64,000 nucleotides of DNA, from positions 104,744 to 168,743 of the forward strand of contig DATENM010000105.1 in NCBI GenBank assembly GCA_035275065.1. The letters are read 5' to 3'. The translations under genes were made by a program, and so were the position numbers. Under the pieces are notes generated by a model. That model was given only the letters and a program-made list of their open reading frames with translations. It had not been told where the DNA came from and made no database searches. This document shows, piece by piece, positions 27,601 through 38,939 of this stretch (position 1 is its first letter; every line of letters starts with the position of its first letter). This DNA is from Blastocatellia bacterium. GTDB lineage: Bacteria; Acidobacteriota; Blastocatellia; UBA7656.

Positions 27601-29472
27601 ATGAGTGCAGAACACCAGTTTGATGTGATCGTCATCGGCGGCGGCCACGCCGGCTGCGAGGCGGCTTATATTGCCGCACGGCTCGGCGCCCGCACCGCGC
27701 TACTGACGATTGACGCCAACAGCATCGGCCAGATGAGCTGCAACCCGGCCATCGGCGGCATCGCCAAAGGCCACCTGGTGCGCGAAGTCGACGCGCTCGG
27801 CGGCATTATGGGCGAAGTCATCGATGCCACAGGCATCCAGTTCCGCTTGCTCAATCGCAGTCGCGGCCCGGCGGTGCAGTCGCCGCGCGCCCAGGCCGAC
27901 CGCAATCTCTACCGCGCAGAGATGCGCCGCCGCTTGAGCCTCACGGAAAACCTGACGATCATCGAAGGCGAAGCCGCGGAGATTCGCATAACCGGCGAGC
28001 GCGTCACCGGCGTCGAAATGGCTTGCGGCACCATCCTCGAAAGCCGTTCGGTGGTCTTAACGACGGGGACGTTTCTAAACGGCTTGATTCACTGCGGCCG
28101 CAAGACTTTTCAGGCGGGCCGCGCCGGCGACCCGGCTTCGCTCAAACTGGCCGCTTCGATTCGCGCCGTCGGCTTTCAGATGGGCCGGCTCAAGACCGGC
28201 ACGCCGCCGCGACTCGATGGCCGCACCATCGATTACACCCGGTTCGAGCGCCAGCCGGGCGATGAGCGGCCCGTGCCGTTTTCGTTCAAGACCGAGCGCC
28301 TTGATCGCCCGCAGATCGAATGCTTCATCGGCTACACCAACGAAGCGGTACACGACGAGATTCGCCGCAACCTCGATCAGTCGCCGTTGTTCAGCGGCGA
28401 GATCACCGGCATCGGGCCGCGCTACTGTCCGTCCATCGAAGACAAGGTGGTGAAGTTCAGCGATAAGCCGCGCCATCAGATCTTTCTGGAGCCGGAAGGT
28501 TATCAAACCTACGAAATCTACCCGAACGGCATCTCGACCAGCATGCCCGAAGCGGTGCAACTGGCGTTCGTCCGCAAGATTCCTGGCCTCGAAAGCGTGA
28601 AGATGCTGCGGCCCGGTTATGCGGTCGAATACGACTTCGTTGACCCGCGCGAGCTCGACGCGACGCTCGAAACCCGGCGGGTGCGCGGGCTGTTTCATGC
28701 CGGTCAGATCAACGGCACATCGGGCTATGAAGAGGCCGCGGGGCAGGGCATTGTCGCCGGCATCAACGCGGCGCTGATGGCTACGGGGCGCGACACGGTG
28801 ACCTTCGACCGCAGCCAGAGCTACATCGGCGTGATGGTTGATGACCTGGTGACGAAAGGCGCCGACGAGCCTTACCGCATGTTCACCTCGCGCGCGGAGA
28901 TGCGCCTGTCGCTGCGCTATGACAACGCCGACCAGCGCTTGACGCCGATGGCCCACGCCATCGGCGCGATGAGCGACGCCGATTATGAAGCCTTCCTGCG
29001 CCGCCAGCGCGATGTCGCCCGCGTTAAGGAGTATATGCAGGCGGCGCGGGTGAATGATCTGGGCGACGCGGTGCTTGAGGAGTTGCAGCTCGAAGGCGCG
29101 GCAGATGCCTATAGCGGTAAGCGGCTCGATTACCTGGCGCGCCGCCCGGATTGCAGCCCGCAGCGGCTGCTTGAGATCATCACCGCCGGCCTGGGCGCGG
29201 AGGTCAGCCAGAAAGAGATTGTTGTGGCGATGAATGACATCCGCTACGCCGGCTACTTGAAAGATCAGGAGTCGCTGGCGCGTAAGCGCGGTCGCTATGA
29301 CGAGCTGGAGATTCCCGGCAGTCTTGATTTTGCGCGGATAGCGGGCCTGTCGAATGAGGTGGTGCAGAAGCTCGGGCGTGTGCGACCGCGGACGATTGGC
29401 CAGGCGGCCCGCATCCCCGGCGTCACCCCCGCGGCGGTTTCGATTTTGTTGATGGCCGCGCTCAGAGATTGA
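27601..29472 (+). CDS. mnmG: tRNA uridine-5-carboxymethylaminomethyl synthesis enzyme MnmG
   Basis: FAD-dependent enzyme that with MnmE modifies U34 of certain tRNAs. The FAD motif DVIVIGGGHAGCEAA, SCNPAIGGIAKGH, the TGTFLNGLIHCG strand, MGRLKTGTPPRLD and INGTSGYEEAAGQG are diagnostic; 623 residues is normal. GAGAGGA lies upstream of the ATG with a long spacing. A rho-independent terminator follows about 100 bases after the stop. Confidence 0.97.
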   Translation: MSAEHQFDVIVIGGGHAGCEAAYIAARLGARTALLTIDANSIGQMSCNPAIGGIAKGHLVREVDALGGIMGEVIDATGIQFRLLNRSRGPAVQSPRAQADRNLYRAEMRRRLSLTENLTIIEGEAAEIRITGERVTGVEMACGTILESRSVVLTTGTFLNGLIHCGRKTFQAGRAGDPASLKLAASIRAVGFQMGRLKTGTPPRLDGRTIDYTRFERQPGDERPVPFSFKTERLDRPQIECFIGYTNEAVHDEIRRNLDQSPLFSGEITGIGPRYCPSIEDKVVKFSDKPRHQIFLEPEGYQTYEIYPNGISTSMPEAVQLAFVRKIPGLESVKMLRPGYAVEYDFVDPRELDATLETRRVRGLFHAGQINGTSGYEEAAGQGIVAGINAALMATGRDTVTFDRSQSYIGVMVDDLVTKGADEPYRMFTSRAEMRLSLRYDNADQRLTPMAHAIGAMSDADYEAFLRRQRDVARVKEYMQAARVNDLGDAVLEELQLEGAADAYSGKRLDYLARRPDCSPQRLLEIITAGLGAEVSQKEIVVAMNDIRYAGYLKDQESLARKRGRYDELEIPGSLDFARIAGLSNEVVQKLGRVRPRTIGQAARIPGVTPAAVSILLMAALRD

Positions 29473-29569
29473 CCCGCCGTGGTCGCCTCTAGCTATTGGC
29501 CGCCGCGCCTGTTAGAATTTGAGTAGCAGCAAAGTACTGCTATCTCTTCTCCAAAGTAAGCAGAATGGT

Positions 29570-29607
29570 AGGGCGAGACGATGTGCAAACGACTCGCCCT
29601 TTTTTTA
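29570..29607 (+). terminator. Rho-independent terminator after mnmG
   Basis: Stem AGGGCGAG (29570-29577) pairs with CTCGCCCT (29593-29600) and is followed by seven T residues. It lies about 100 bases after mnmG on the same strand. Confidence 0.85.
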
Positions 29608-29722
29608 TTGGCCGCATCAATTCACAGCGATCATCCGCAAACGTTCGCGCGCCGGCGATGGCTCAAAGGGCAAGGCGCATCGGGCGGATTCCGCTTTGCT
29701 CGCGCCATCGCCGGCGCGCGAA

Positions 29723-29782
29723 ATGTGGCGCAAGCTAACAGCTTGCGCACGGACTCGCGCAAGCTGTTAGCTTGCGCCACAT
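29723..29782. repeat. Perfect 26-bp inverted repeat
   Basis: Arms 29723-29748 and 29757-29782 (start ATGTGGCGCAAGCTAACAGC) are perfectly complementary around an 8-base loop. Within each arm, GCAAGCTNNNAGCTTGC is itself nearly palindromic. It stands 10 bases from the end of the serine-hydrolase gene. The sequence type resembles REP elements; no transposase lies nearby. The rest of 29610-29722 contains nothing recognised. Confidence 0.9.
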
Positions 29783-29791
29783 CCAGTGTCA

Positions 29792-31306
<1,515 letters not shown>

Positions 31307-31486
31307 CATTCCTCCGTTTTTAATTCCCAGGATCGGCACAGGACAACTATACCCGCTTTGCCGGCCCGCATGGTTAAGCAAGCGAAAAGAGATTGTTAAG
31401 GATGTAAAAAAGTACGTGGCTCACAGTCTGTTTTCTTTGTTTTGCCTTAATTTCCGCCGGAAAGTTTCGCAGTGTTTTGCACGAAT

Positions 31487-31519
31487 CTGTGACCGAACTG
31501 TGACCGAACTGTGACCGAG
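31487..31519. repeat. Three tandem 11-bp repeats (CTGTGACCGAA)
   Basis: CTGTGACCGAA is repeated at 31487, 31498 and 31509 (last base changed to G). The unit is close to one helical turn, so the copies face the same side of DNA. They lie in a gap of 560 bases (31307-31867) between the divergent serine hydrolase and restriction enzyme genes, in which I see no gene. They could bind a regulator. Confidence 0.6.
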
Positions 31520-31867
31520 CCTTAGTCGCCCGTACGCCGTTTCCGATCTGAACCAAGAGTCGCAAGGCGGCCAAGAGACGGCGGATTCGGCGCTGCTGCA
31601 CAAAAGATATTCTTCAGGGAAGATATTTCGAGGCACTGTCCTAGTAGGGGCATTGCGCAACATCAGCGGGAAGTGGAACCTGCCGATAAGGGATTGGCCA
31701 TCGGCCCCGGATTGGTTCGCGATCATTTTCAAGGGAAGGAGACGCTTGATTACCCCGGGTCATTGACACAGGCCCATGGACAATGAATCTCTTTAATCCG
31801 GCTTTACACGTACAGCCGCGTTGACTATAACAGTGGCGAACTGCCTGTACGCAGAAAGGAGCCGTCT

Positions 31868-34800
31868 TTGCCGACTGTCGCCAAGCCGTTATTTCGTCCC
31901 GAAGTCTTGCGGCCTCATCTCGTCGCCTTTCAACTGCCTGACCGTGTTCAGGGTCTACGCCCCAAGCTTGGCCAGTGGGCTGAGATGTTCGCTTCCGGTC
32001 GCGCCGATGCTTTCAAGGAGCGCGAATTACTGCCGCAGTTCATCGCCGATTTCTTCTTCGGCCTGCTCGGCTACACTGGTCCCGCAGAAAGCCCGAATCG
32101 GTACACCATCTCACTCGAAAAACACGTCGAGGTGGATGGCCAATTCGCTGATGCCGTGATCGGTCAATTTCGTCCGGCGGGCAATCAATACGTGATCGCA
32201 GTTGAAGGCAAAGGGCCGAAAGACCCGCTTGATCGTCCGTTCGCCGGACGGCGCATGTCGGCAGTCGATCAAGGCTATCGCTACGCGATTAACTTGCCCT
32301 GTGACTGGATCATCGTCACCTCCATGCGGCAGACGCGGCTTTATCACAAAGGCTCTGACCAGTACACCTACGAACGTTTCGACGCCGAATCGCTGGCTGC
32401 GGATGAGGCATTGCTCAAGAAATTCATCTTTCTGCTGAGCGCCGAACGGGTTGCGCCAGTGGCCGGGCAGTGCCATCTATACGACCTGCTGAATGCGTCA
32501 GAGATCGCCGGGCGGGAACTGAGTAAGGAATTTTACATTCGCTATGCCGACATTCGCGAAGACGCCTTCGAGCACCTGCGCCGTATGAACCCTGAGGTCT
32601 CGCCGCATGAAGTGCTGGCCGGCACGCAGAAGCTGCTCGACCGCGTCCTGTTTTGTGCTTTCTCGGAAGATCGCGGTTTGCTGCCGCCTGACACTGTGAA
32701 AAAAGCCTACGAGCATACTGATCCCTACAACCCGCGGCCCATCTGGGACAACTTTCGCGGCCTGTTTCGCGCCATCGATCAGGGCAGCCCGGCGCTTGGC
32801 ATCCCGCGCTACAACGGTGGCTTGTTCGCCGATGATGCGTTGCTCAACAGCCTGATTGTCCCTGATGAAGTGTGTCGTTATTTTCGTGATCTGGCCAGCT
32901 ATGATTACCGGCCCGCACATCAGGTGCTGGCCGATGCCCAATCCGCTGAGGCCCGTAGCGTCGATGTCGACATCCTCGGCCACATCTTCGAGCAATCCAT
33001 CACCGATCTGGAAAAGCTACGCAACGAGTTGAGTGGACTCACCGAGCGCCTGGGGCTGGAGAAACATAAGACGCGCCGCAAAAAGGAAGGCGCGTTCTAC
33101 ACGCCGGCCTTCATCACGCGCTACATCATCGAGCAGACGCTCGGCGCAACGCTGAAGGAACGCTTCGAGCAACTGCGGCGGGCGCATCACGGCGAGGCCG
33201 AGAACACTGCTGAGAAGGCGCTGGCCGACCCGAATGCTTACGATCTCGACGCCCTCAACCGTCCACAGCGCGCCGCGCTGGTGCGTTTCTGGGAAGCTTG
33301 GCAGGACGAACTAGCGCACATCCGCATCCTTGATCCGGCCTGCGGCAGCGGCGCGTTTCTGATCGAAGCCTTCGACCAGCTCCACGCTACCTATCAGGCA
33401 TCGAACGACAGGCTTGAAGAGTTGCGCGGCCATCGTTCGCTGTTCGACCTCGACAGCCACATCCTGCTCAATAACCTGTTCGGCGTCGACCTCAACGAAG
33501 AGGCGATAGAGATTTGCAAGCTGAGCTTGTGGATCAAGACGGCGCAACGTGGCAAGGTGTTGACCGACCTTGACCACAGCATACGGGTCGGCAACAGCGT
33601 GGTGAATGACACGGCGGTTGACGCCAAAGCCTTCGACTGGCGCGCAGCGTTTCCTGAAATCTTCGCCGCCGGCGGCTTCGACGTGATCATCGCCAACCCA
33701 CCGTACATCCGCCAGGAATGGCTCGCGCCATACAAGCCGCACTGGGAGCGGAGTTTCAAGAGCTATCACGGGGTGGCCGACATCTTCACCTATTTCTATG
33801 AGCTTGCAGTCGAACTGCTGCGCGATGGCGGGCGCGTCGGCTTCATCACGTCGGGGAGTTGGGTGCGCGGCAACTTCGGCGCGCCGCTGAGAAAGTATCT
33901 CGCCGGGCAGACGCGGGTCGAATCGCTGATCGACTTCGGCGAGTACCAGCCGTTTGAAGCGGCGGAGATGATTCGCCCGCCGATAGCGGTGATGAGCAAG
34001 TGCGCGCCGGGCGGCCCGATGCGTTTGTTCAAGTGGCTGACAAAAGGCGAGCCGCCAGAGAACCTGTCGGATGTGATCGTGGCAGCGCCGACCTTGACCA
34101 CCAGCCATCTCGGCGCAAACGCTTGGGAACTCGACAGCGACGAAGTGCGCACCCTTCGCGCCAAGATGATGCAGGTTGGAAAGCCTCTGTCAGGTCGCAC
34201 GCAAGGTGGATTATTGCGAGGCGTAATAACAGGCTTGAATGAAGTGTTTATTATTGATGGTACACGTCGTGAAGAATTAGTAGCTAAAGACCGAAAGAGT
34301 GCTGAAATCATCAAGCCATTTATTCAAGGTCAGCATCTTCGCTCCTGGTACATCGAGCACACGAATCAATATCTGATCTTCACGCGGCGCGGCATTGAAA
34401 TCGAGAGCTACCCTGCGGTTTTCGAATATCTATCGCAACATCGCAAGAGACTAGAACCAAAGCCCGCCAACTGGAATGAGGCACGAGATGGCAAATGGCC
34501 GGGCCGGAAGGAAGGCGCATATCAATGGTTCGAAATACAAGATACGGTTGATTACTGGAAAACTTTCGAAGAAACGAAGATCGTCTGGCCGGACATCAGC
34601 AAGCTGCCACGCTTCAACATAGACACGCAGGCTCGATACCTGGGCAACACGGGTTACATCATTCCAGGCGGCGATTACTACCTGCTCGGCATACTGTCCT
34701 CTTGGGCGACGTGGTTCCTGATCAGCAAGATTGCGCAGCCGCTACGCCTGCGTGGTGATCGCTGGCAATACAGGCTCTTCGGACAGTTCATGGAACAGCT

Positions 34801-35227
34801 ACCAATCCCTGAAGCCGCCGATGCAGATAGAGAAGCGATTGCAGAACTCGCCCAGAGGTGTAACGCACTCGGCCAGCGGCGCTACGATCTGCAAGAGAAC
34901 GTGCGCCGGCGGCTCACCGGCAGCTTCGCAGAATTCACCCAGAGCGAAGCGCCGGCGCTCAACCTGAAAGCGCAGGCGTGGTGGATGCTCTCATTAATCC
35001 AACTCGGTGAAGCCTTGAAGTCAAGTTTCAAGCTAAAGGCCAACCTGTTCAGAAACCCGCGCACTGCCGATGAGTGGGAGCCTTACCTTGACGAGAAGCG
35101 CCGCGAGGTGGAGCAGATGTCGCGCGAACTGGCCGACGCGGAAGCGGAACTGAATCGGCGGGTGTACGCGCTATTCTATCTGACTCCCGATGAGATTGCC
35201 TTGTTGCAGCGTGAGGTCGAACATTGA
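31868..35227 (+). CDS. Type IIG (Eco57I-like) single-chain restriction-modification enzyme
   Basis: A 1119-residue protein. The N-terminal 200 residues contain a candidate PD-(D/E)XK nuclease site (ADAVIG followed by YVIAVEGKG). A helical linker leads to an N6-adenine methyltransferase domain with motif I ILDPACGSGAFL near residue 485 and motif IV NPPYI near residue 610; the C-terminal half holds a TaqI-like specificity region (YEL...QYLIFTRRG; GNTGYIIPGGDYYLLG). The start is TTG with GAAAGGAG six bases upstream. No separate methylase, specificity subunit or BREX genes are adjacent, so a single-chain enzyme fits better than PglX. Confidence 0.85.
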   Translation: MPTVAKPLFRPEVLRPHLVAFQLPDRVQGLRPKLGQWAEMFASGRADAFKERELLPQFIADFFFGLLGYTGPAESPNRYTISLEKHVEVDGQFADAVIGQFRPAGNQYVIAVEGKGPKDPLDRPFAGRRMSAVDQGYRYAINLPCDWIIVTSMRQTRLYHKGSDQYTYERFDAESLAADEALLKKFIFLLSAERVAPVAGQCHLYDLLNASEIAGRELSKEFYIRYADIREDAFEHLRRMNPEVSPHEVLAGTQKLLDRVLFCAFSEDRGLLPPDTVKKAYEHTDPYNPRPIWDNFRGLFRAIDQGSPALGIPRYNGGLFADDALLNSLIVPDEVCRYFRDLASYDYRPAHQVLADAQSAEARSVDVDILGHIFEQSITDLEKLRNELSGLTERLGLEKHKTRRKKEGAFYTPAFITRYIIEQTLGATLKERFEQLRRAHHGEAENTAEKALADPNAYDLDALNRPQRAALVRFWEAWQDELAHIRILDPACGSGAFLIEAFDQLHATYQASNDRLEELRGHRSLFDLDSHILLNNLFGVDLNEEAIEICKLSLWIKTAQRGKVLTDLDHSIRVGNSVVNDTAVDAKAFDWRAAFPEIFAAGGFDVIIANPPYIRQEWLAPYKPHWERSFKSYHGVADIFTYFYELAVELLRDGGRVGFITSGSWVRGNFGAPLRKYLAGQTRVESLIDFGEYQPFEAAEMIRPPIAVMSKCAPGGPMRLFKWLTKGEPPENLSDVIVAAPTLTTSHLGANAWELDSDEVRTLRAKMMQVGKPLSGRTQGGLLRGVITGLNEVFIIDGTRREELVAKDRKSAEIIKPFIQGQHLRSWYIEHTNQYLIFTRRGIEIESYPAVFEYLSQHRKRLEPKPANWNEARDGKWPGRKEGAYQWFEIQDTVDYWKTFEETKIVWPDISKLPRFNIDTQARYLGNTGYIIPGGDYYLLGILSSWATWFLISKIAQPLRLRGDRWQYRLFGQFMEQLPIPEAADADREAIAELAQRCNALGQRRYDLQENVRRRLTGSFAEFTQSEAPALNLKAQAWWMLSLIQLGEALKSSFKLKANLFRNPRTADEWEPYLDEKRREVEQMSRELADAEAELNRRVYALFYLTPDEIALLQREVEH

Positions 35228-35338
35228 TGCGCAGTCAACCGGTTTCACCGTGACGGAGAAGCGTAGCCTGACGCAGCCCCAAAATGTATGCTATAAATGG
35301 TTATCTACAGAAGCTAGAAGAGACGGGAAGGGCAACTT

Positions 35339-35557
35339 ATGAGTGCAGCATTAGAGCATTTATTAGAGGCGGCGCGGGCGCTCCCCTTGAACGAGCGCCG
35401 GGAACTAGCCGCCAAACTGATCAAAGACGTTGAAGCAACCGAAGCGGAAATCGAAAACAACCTTGCCATCGTTAGGGAAACGCGCGGCACAATCAAGGGC
35501 CTTGACCGTGAAACCCTCATCGCCTTGGCCGAGGATGAAGAGTACTGTGGATATTAA
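35339..35557 (+). CDS. Antitoxin-like small protein upstream of PIN toxin
   Basis: A 72-residue acidic protein (MSAALEHLLEAARALPLNER). The LPLNERRELAAKLIKD segment resembles small antitoxins of type II systems. GGGAAGGG precedes the ATG. Its 3' end overlaps the next gene by 23 bases, a frequent antitoxin-toxin arrangement. Family not firmly recognised; the call rests mainly on context. Confidence 0.65.
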   Translation: MSAALEHLLEAARALPLNERRELAAKLIKDVEATEAEIENNLAIVRETRGTIKGLDRETLIALAEDEEYCGY

Positions 35558-36044
35558 AGCCCTCCCCGCAGCGACGCCCTGCTTGGTTGATGCCAACATC
35601 TTCATCTACCACCTCGCCGACCTGTCGGATGAATGTACGGAATTTATTGAGCGAGTCGGACGCTATGAAGTCCAAGCTTTCATTACCACCACGATCATCG
35701 CTGAGGTCTTGCACCGGCGTATGATGGCTGAAGCGCTGGCGAAGAAATTCATCACGTCTGGACAGCCTCTGAAAAAACTGAAGGCCAACGCGGCGCTGAT
35801 CACCGGGTTGGGCGATTATATTACGGAGGTCGAGAAGCTCTTACGACTGCCCTTCCAAGTCATTGAAGTGACGACTGCGGACATCTCAGCGAGCCACGCC
35901 TTGCGCTTGGCGCATGGTCTCTTCGTGAACGACTCGATTAGCTTGGCTTGTGCACTCAGGTTTGGCATTTCTGACGTGATTACTCATGATGCTGACTTTG
36001 GACGCGTGCCGGCGATTCATCTGTGGGAGCCAACCGATGTCTGA
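35535..36044 (+). CDS. PIN-domain toxin (VapC-like ribonuclease)
   Basis: A 169-residue PIN-fold protein. The acidic site is visible as LVDANIFIY (first Asp), TTIIAEVLHRR (Glu), FVNDSISLACAL (Asp) and VITHDADFGRV (last Asp). The start at 35535 overlaps the upstream antitoxin gene; GTG at 35547 is an alternative. VapC-like toxins cleave tRNA or rRNA when the labile antitoxin is lost. The target here is unknown. Confidence 0.85.
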   Translation: MKSTVDIKALPAATPCLVDANIFIYHLADLSDECTEFIERVGRYEVQAFITTTIIAEVLHRRMMAEALAKKFITSGQPLKKLKANAALITGLGDYITEVEKLLRLPFQVIEVTTADISASHALRLAHGLFVNDSISLACALRFGISDVITHDADFGRVPAIHLWEPTDV

Positions 36045-36154
36045 GACCGTCCTTCAGGTCAGCCATTAATCCGGTGAAGACCGATCCCCCTCGCGCCCGC
36101 AACGCGATCCGCGTTTGAGCCGAGAGCACCACTAGCCTGCTCTCATACAACTAG

Positions 36155-36223
36155 GCGAGGCTCATCGGCGACAAAAAAGCCGCCATCGAAACATTCTTCG
36201 ATCTCTGGCATTACTTAGAGTAA
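36155..36223 (+). pseudogene. Short protein-coding remnant
   Basis: In an otherwise non-coding gap (36045-36333), 23 codons ending in TAA read ARLIGDKKAAIETFFDLWHY plus LE. The stretch looks like the C-terminus of a real protein, but a TAG stop lies directly upstream and no start is available. It is probably the relic of a gene lost by deletion. Family not recognised. Confidence 0.45.
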
Positions 36224-36307
36224 AAATCCGCACGGCTGCTGCCGCTACTTCAACAAGGAGGCTTCGTCCTGATTGCGTGACTGACTAAAACCGAGCCGCT
36301 TTTGGGG

Positions 36308-36313
36308 TATAAT
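36308..36313 (+). promoter_or_regulatory. Putative -10 box for the gene at 36349
   Basis: A perfect TATAAT stands about 36 bases before the ATG at 36349. A -35 element is weak (TGACTA at 36282 gives a long spacer). Confidence 0.4.
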
Positions 36314-36348
36314 TCGAAATATCAATAGCAGAATTGGGTATCAGACAA

Positions 36349-36759
36349 ATGCAGACCGATGCACTCCCATCCAATGCCGGTGACCGTTATCATTTCGTCT
36401 ATGCTGCAAGGCGGATGCTCGATAAGATAGAAGGGTTCTCATTTGAGGTGATGGAGAAGACTGCGAGGGAAGTCACAGGCCGTGAGGATCTGTCGCTGCC
36501 GTCTACTGAGGAACTCCCCGCCTCGTTTGCGGGCGTTGGAATGACGATCAACGCCTTGGAGCCGTCAATATATGTAATGCTTCATGACGCTTATGAGCCG
36601 GTGGCAGATTGCGCACGAAATCCTGAAACCAAAGCGTTCGTATGGGTGCTGATGAACGTGTACCGTTTGCTCGTGATGCATTGCACTCACCGCCTTGGAG
36701 AGGACGATCCTGCCCTCGCGCGCGCGGCGAGGGAGTTCTGTGAAGAAGCTCTTGCGTAG
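36349..36759 (+). CDS. Unknown protein
   Basis: About 136 residues from the ATG at 36349 (a TTG at 36334 is an alternative in-frame start). The protein has no signal or membrane segment; a hydrophobic core lies at KAFVWVLMNVYRLLVMHCTH. A single His-Cys pair (MHCTH) could bind metal but no known motif is formed. No family recognised. It stands alone between a gene remnant and the S9 peptidase gene. Confidence 0.6.
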   Translation: MQTDALPSNAGDRYHFVYAARRMLDKIEGFSFEVMEKTAREVTGREDLSLPSTEELPASFAGVGMTINALEPSIYVMLHDAYEPVADCARNPETKAFVWVLMNVYRLLVMHCTHRLGEDDPALARAAREFCEEALA

Positions 36760-36995
36760 GCGCGTCATTCTTCTATAGCGATGGCAGGTAATCGGTGAAT
36801 CAAGGGCGTCTTCAATCCGTCCGAAGTGGAGGCGGATACCAATCACTTCGAAATGACAATAATCATATCAACTGATCCACTTAGCTGGACTATAGAAATA
36901 ATGGCCATAGCCGTTGGAAGAAATGGCCGTTGGCACCGTCTTATAGAGATAGGCAGGAGTTTTACGGAATTAGCACTTAAAGGGATCGCTGAAAT

Positions 36996-38939
36996 ATGAA
37001 AATGCTTTTGAATGTTTTAGTTGCCTTCATTTTAGCTGCACATTTCACCGTTGCCGCACAAAGCAATGAGATTGCTCCAGGCGACAATCTGGTCGTGGAA
37101 GGCGTTCCAAAAATACCGGCAGCACTCGCAGAATCAACGAGCCGCTATACCCACTTCCGCTATGGCTATCTGGCGAGTTGGCACCCGACCAGGCGGGAGA
37201 TGCTGATCAGCACCGAATTCGGCGAGACACCGCAGATCCACACGCTAAAATTCCCTGGCGGCGCGCGCACGCAACTCACCTTCTTCCCGGATTACGTCAG
37301 TGGCGGCATCTACCAGCCGAAGAAAGGCGGCTGCTTCATTTTCACCAAAGATTCGAACGGCGATGAGCTCAATCAGCTCTATCGCTATGACATGGCCACA
37401 GGCGAGATCACGCTGCTGACCGACGGCAAATCGCGAAATGAATCTCCCGTGTGGTCAAACTCCGGCGAGTGGCTCATGTACGGCTCGACGCGGCGCAACG
37501 GCACGGACATGGACTTGTATGTCGTTAACCCGCTTGATCCAAAGAGCAACCGGATGCTAGCGCAATTGGAAGGCGGGTTCTGGATTCCTTATGACTGGTC
37601 ACCGGACGACCGCAAGGCGCTCATCTACCAGCATATTTCCGCCAATGAAAATAATCTCTGGGTCATTGACGTGAAGACCGGCGAGAAGAGTCTCCTCACT
37701 CCGAAAGAAGGCAACAAGCAGACTGCTTATTGGCTCGCTCAGTTCAGCAAGGACGGCAAAGGCGTCTATATCACGACGGATCGGGATTCGGAGTTTCAGC
37801 GGCTCGCCTATATTGATCTCGCCACCCGGCAATACAAGGTATTGACCGACCGCATCCAAGCCGACATCGATGAATTCGACCTCTCGTCGGATGGGAAAAC
37901 CCTGGCCTTCGTCAGCAATGAAGACGGCATCGGTCGCCTGCATCTGCTCGACCTTGAGACATGCGGAGAAAAGCTAGCACCCAAGCTGCCGACCGGTGTC
38001 GTATCTGGAATCAAGTGGCACCCGAATGGGCGCGAGCTTGGCTTCGCTTTTACCTCGGCTCGGTATCCGACCGACGTTTATTCGTTCGACAGTCAGACTG
38101 GTAAATTAGAGCGCTGGACCTTCAGCGAAACGGGCGGCATTAACACGGAGAGCTTCTCAGAGGCGGAACTCATTCGCTGGAAGAGCTTCGATGCGCGGAT
38201 GATCTCTGGATTCCTCTACCGCCCGCCAGCAAAGTTCAGCGGCAAGCGTCCGGTGCTCATCGGCCTGCACGGCGGGCCGCAGGTGCAGACGCGACCGACC
38301 TTTGCCGGCAGGGTCAACTATTATCTGAACGAACTGGGGGTTGCGGTCATCTACCCGAACGTGCGCGGCTCGTCGGGTTACGGCAAAACTTTCCTGAAGC
38401 TTGACGACGGGTTGCGGCGCGAGGATGCACATAAGGACATCGGCGCGTTGCTCGATTGGATTAAGACGCAGCCAGACTTGGATGCCGACCGGGTCATGGT
38501 CTTCGGCGAAAGCTACGGCGGGTATCTGGCGCTCGCCGTGGCAGCGAACTATAGCGACCGCCTGCGCGCCGTCCACTCCATTGTGGGACCGTCGAACTTG
38601 GTCACCTACCTGGAAAATTCGGACAGTTGGGTGAGAGAGCTTCAGCGAGTCGAATACGGCGATGAACGAGACCCGAAGATGCGGGCGTTCTTAGAGAGCA
38701 TTGCACCACTGAACAACGCGCAGAAAATCAAGACACCTCTCTTCGTCGTTCAGGGTAAGAATGATTCGTTGGTCCCGCCGACCGAGTCGGAACAGATCGT
38801 CCGTGCCGTCAGGAAAAATGGCGTGCCAGTCTGGTATTTGGCGGCAAATGATGAGGGGCACGGCTTCGTCAAAAAGAAAAACCGGGACTATCAGTTCTAC
38901 GCCACCGTGCTTTTCATGAAAGAGTATCTGCTGAAATGA
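36996..38939 (+). CDS. Secreted S9-family prolyl-oligopeptidase-type serine peptidase
   Basis: A 647-residue exported enzyme. Signal peptide (VLVAFILAAHFTVAA), then a beta-propeller of PD40-like blades (residues about 50-370) and a C-terminal alpha/beta hydrolase. Catalytic residues are visible as GESYGGY (Ser), VVQGKNDSLVPP (Asp) and DEGHGF (His). HGGPQVQTRP is the oxyanion region. It is similar to acylaminoacyl or dipeptidyl peptidases. It begins the lower-GC stretch of the window. Confidence 0.92.
   Translation: MKMLLNVLVAFILAAHFTVAAQSNEIAPGDNLVVEGVPKIPAALAESTSRYTHFRYGYLASWHPTRREMLISTEFGETPQIHTLKFPGGARTQLTFFPDYVSGGIYQPKKGGCFIFTKDSNGDELNQLYRYDMATGEITLLTDGKSRNESPVWSNSGEWLMYGSTRRNGTDMDLYVVNPLDPKSNRMLAQLEGGFWIPYDWSPDDRKALIYQHISANENNLWVIDVKTGEKSLLTPKEGNKQTAYWLAQFSKDGKGVYITTDRDSEFQRLAYIDLATRQYKVLTDRIQADIDEFDLSSDGKTLAFVSNEDGIGRLHLLDLETCGEKLAPKLPTGVVSGIKWHPNGRELGFAFTSARYPTDVYSFDSQTGKLERWTFSETGGINTESFSEAELIRWKSFDARMISGFLYRPPAKFSGKRPVLIGLHGGPQVQTRPTFAGRVNYYLNELGVAVIYPNVRGSSGYGKTFLKLDDGLRREDAHKDIGALLDWIKTQPDLDADRVMVFGESYGGYLALAVAANYSDRLRAVHSIVGPSNLVTYLENSDSWVRELQRVEYGDERDPKMRAFLESIAPLNNAQKIKTPLFVVQGKNDSLVPPTESEQIVRAVRKNGVPVWYLAANDEGHGFVKKKNRDYQFYATVLFMKEYLLK

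Noticed and set aside
28075..28956. Antisense open frame within mnmG
   Set aside because: It is a shadow of a highly conserved gene and has no recognisable motif.
31868..35227. BREX PglX identity for the Eco57I-like enzyme
   Set aside because: No brxA, brxB, brxC, pglZ or brxL-like gene is adjacent, and the N-terminal region has a nuclease-like motif.
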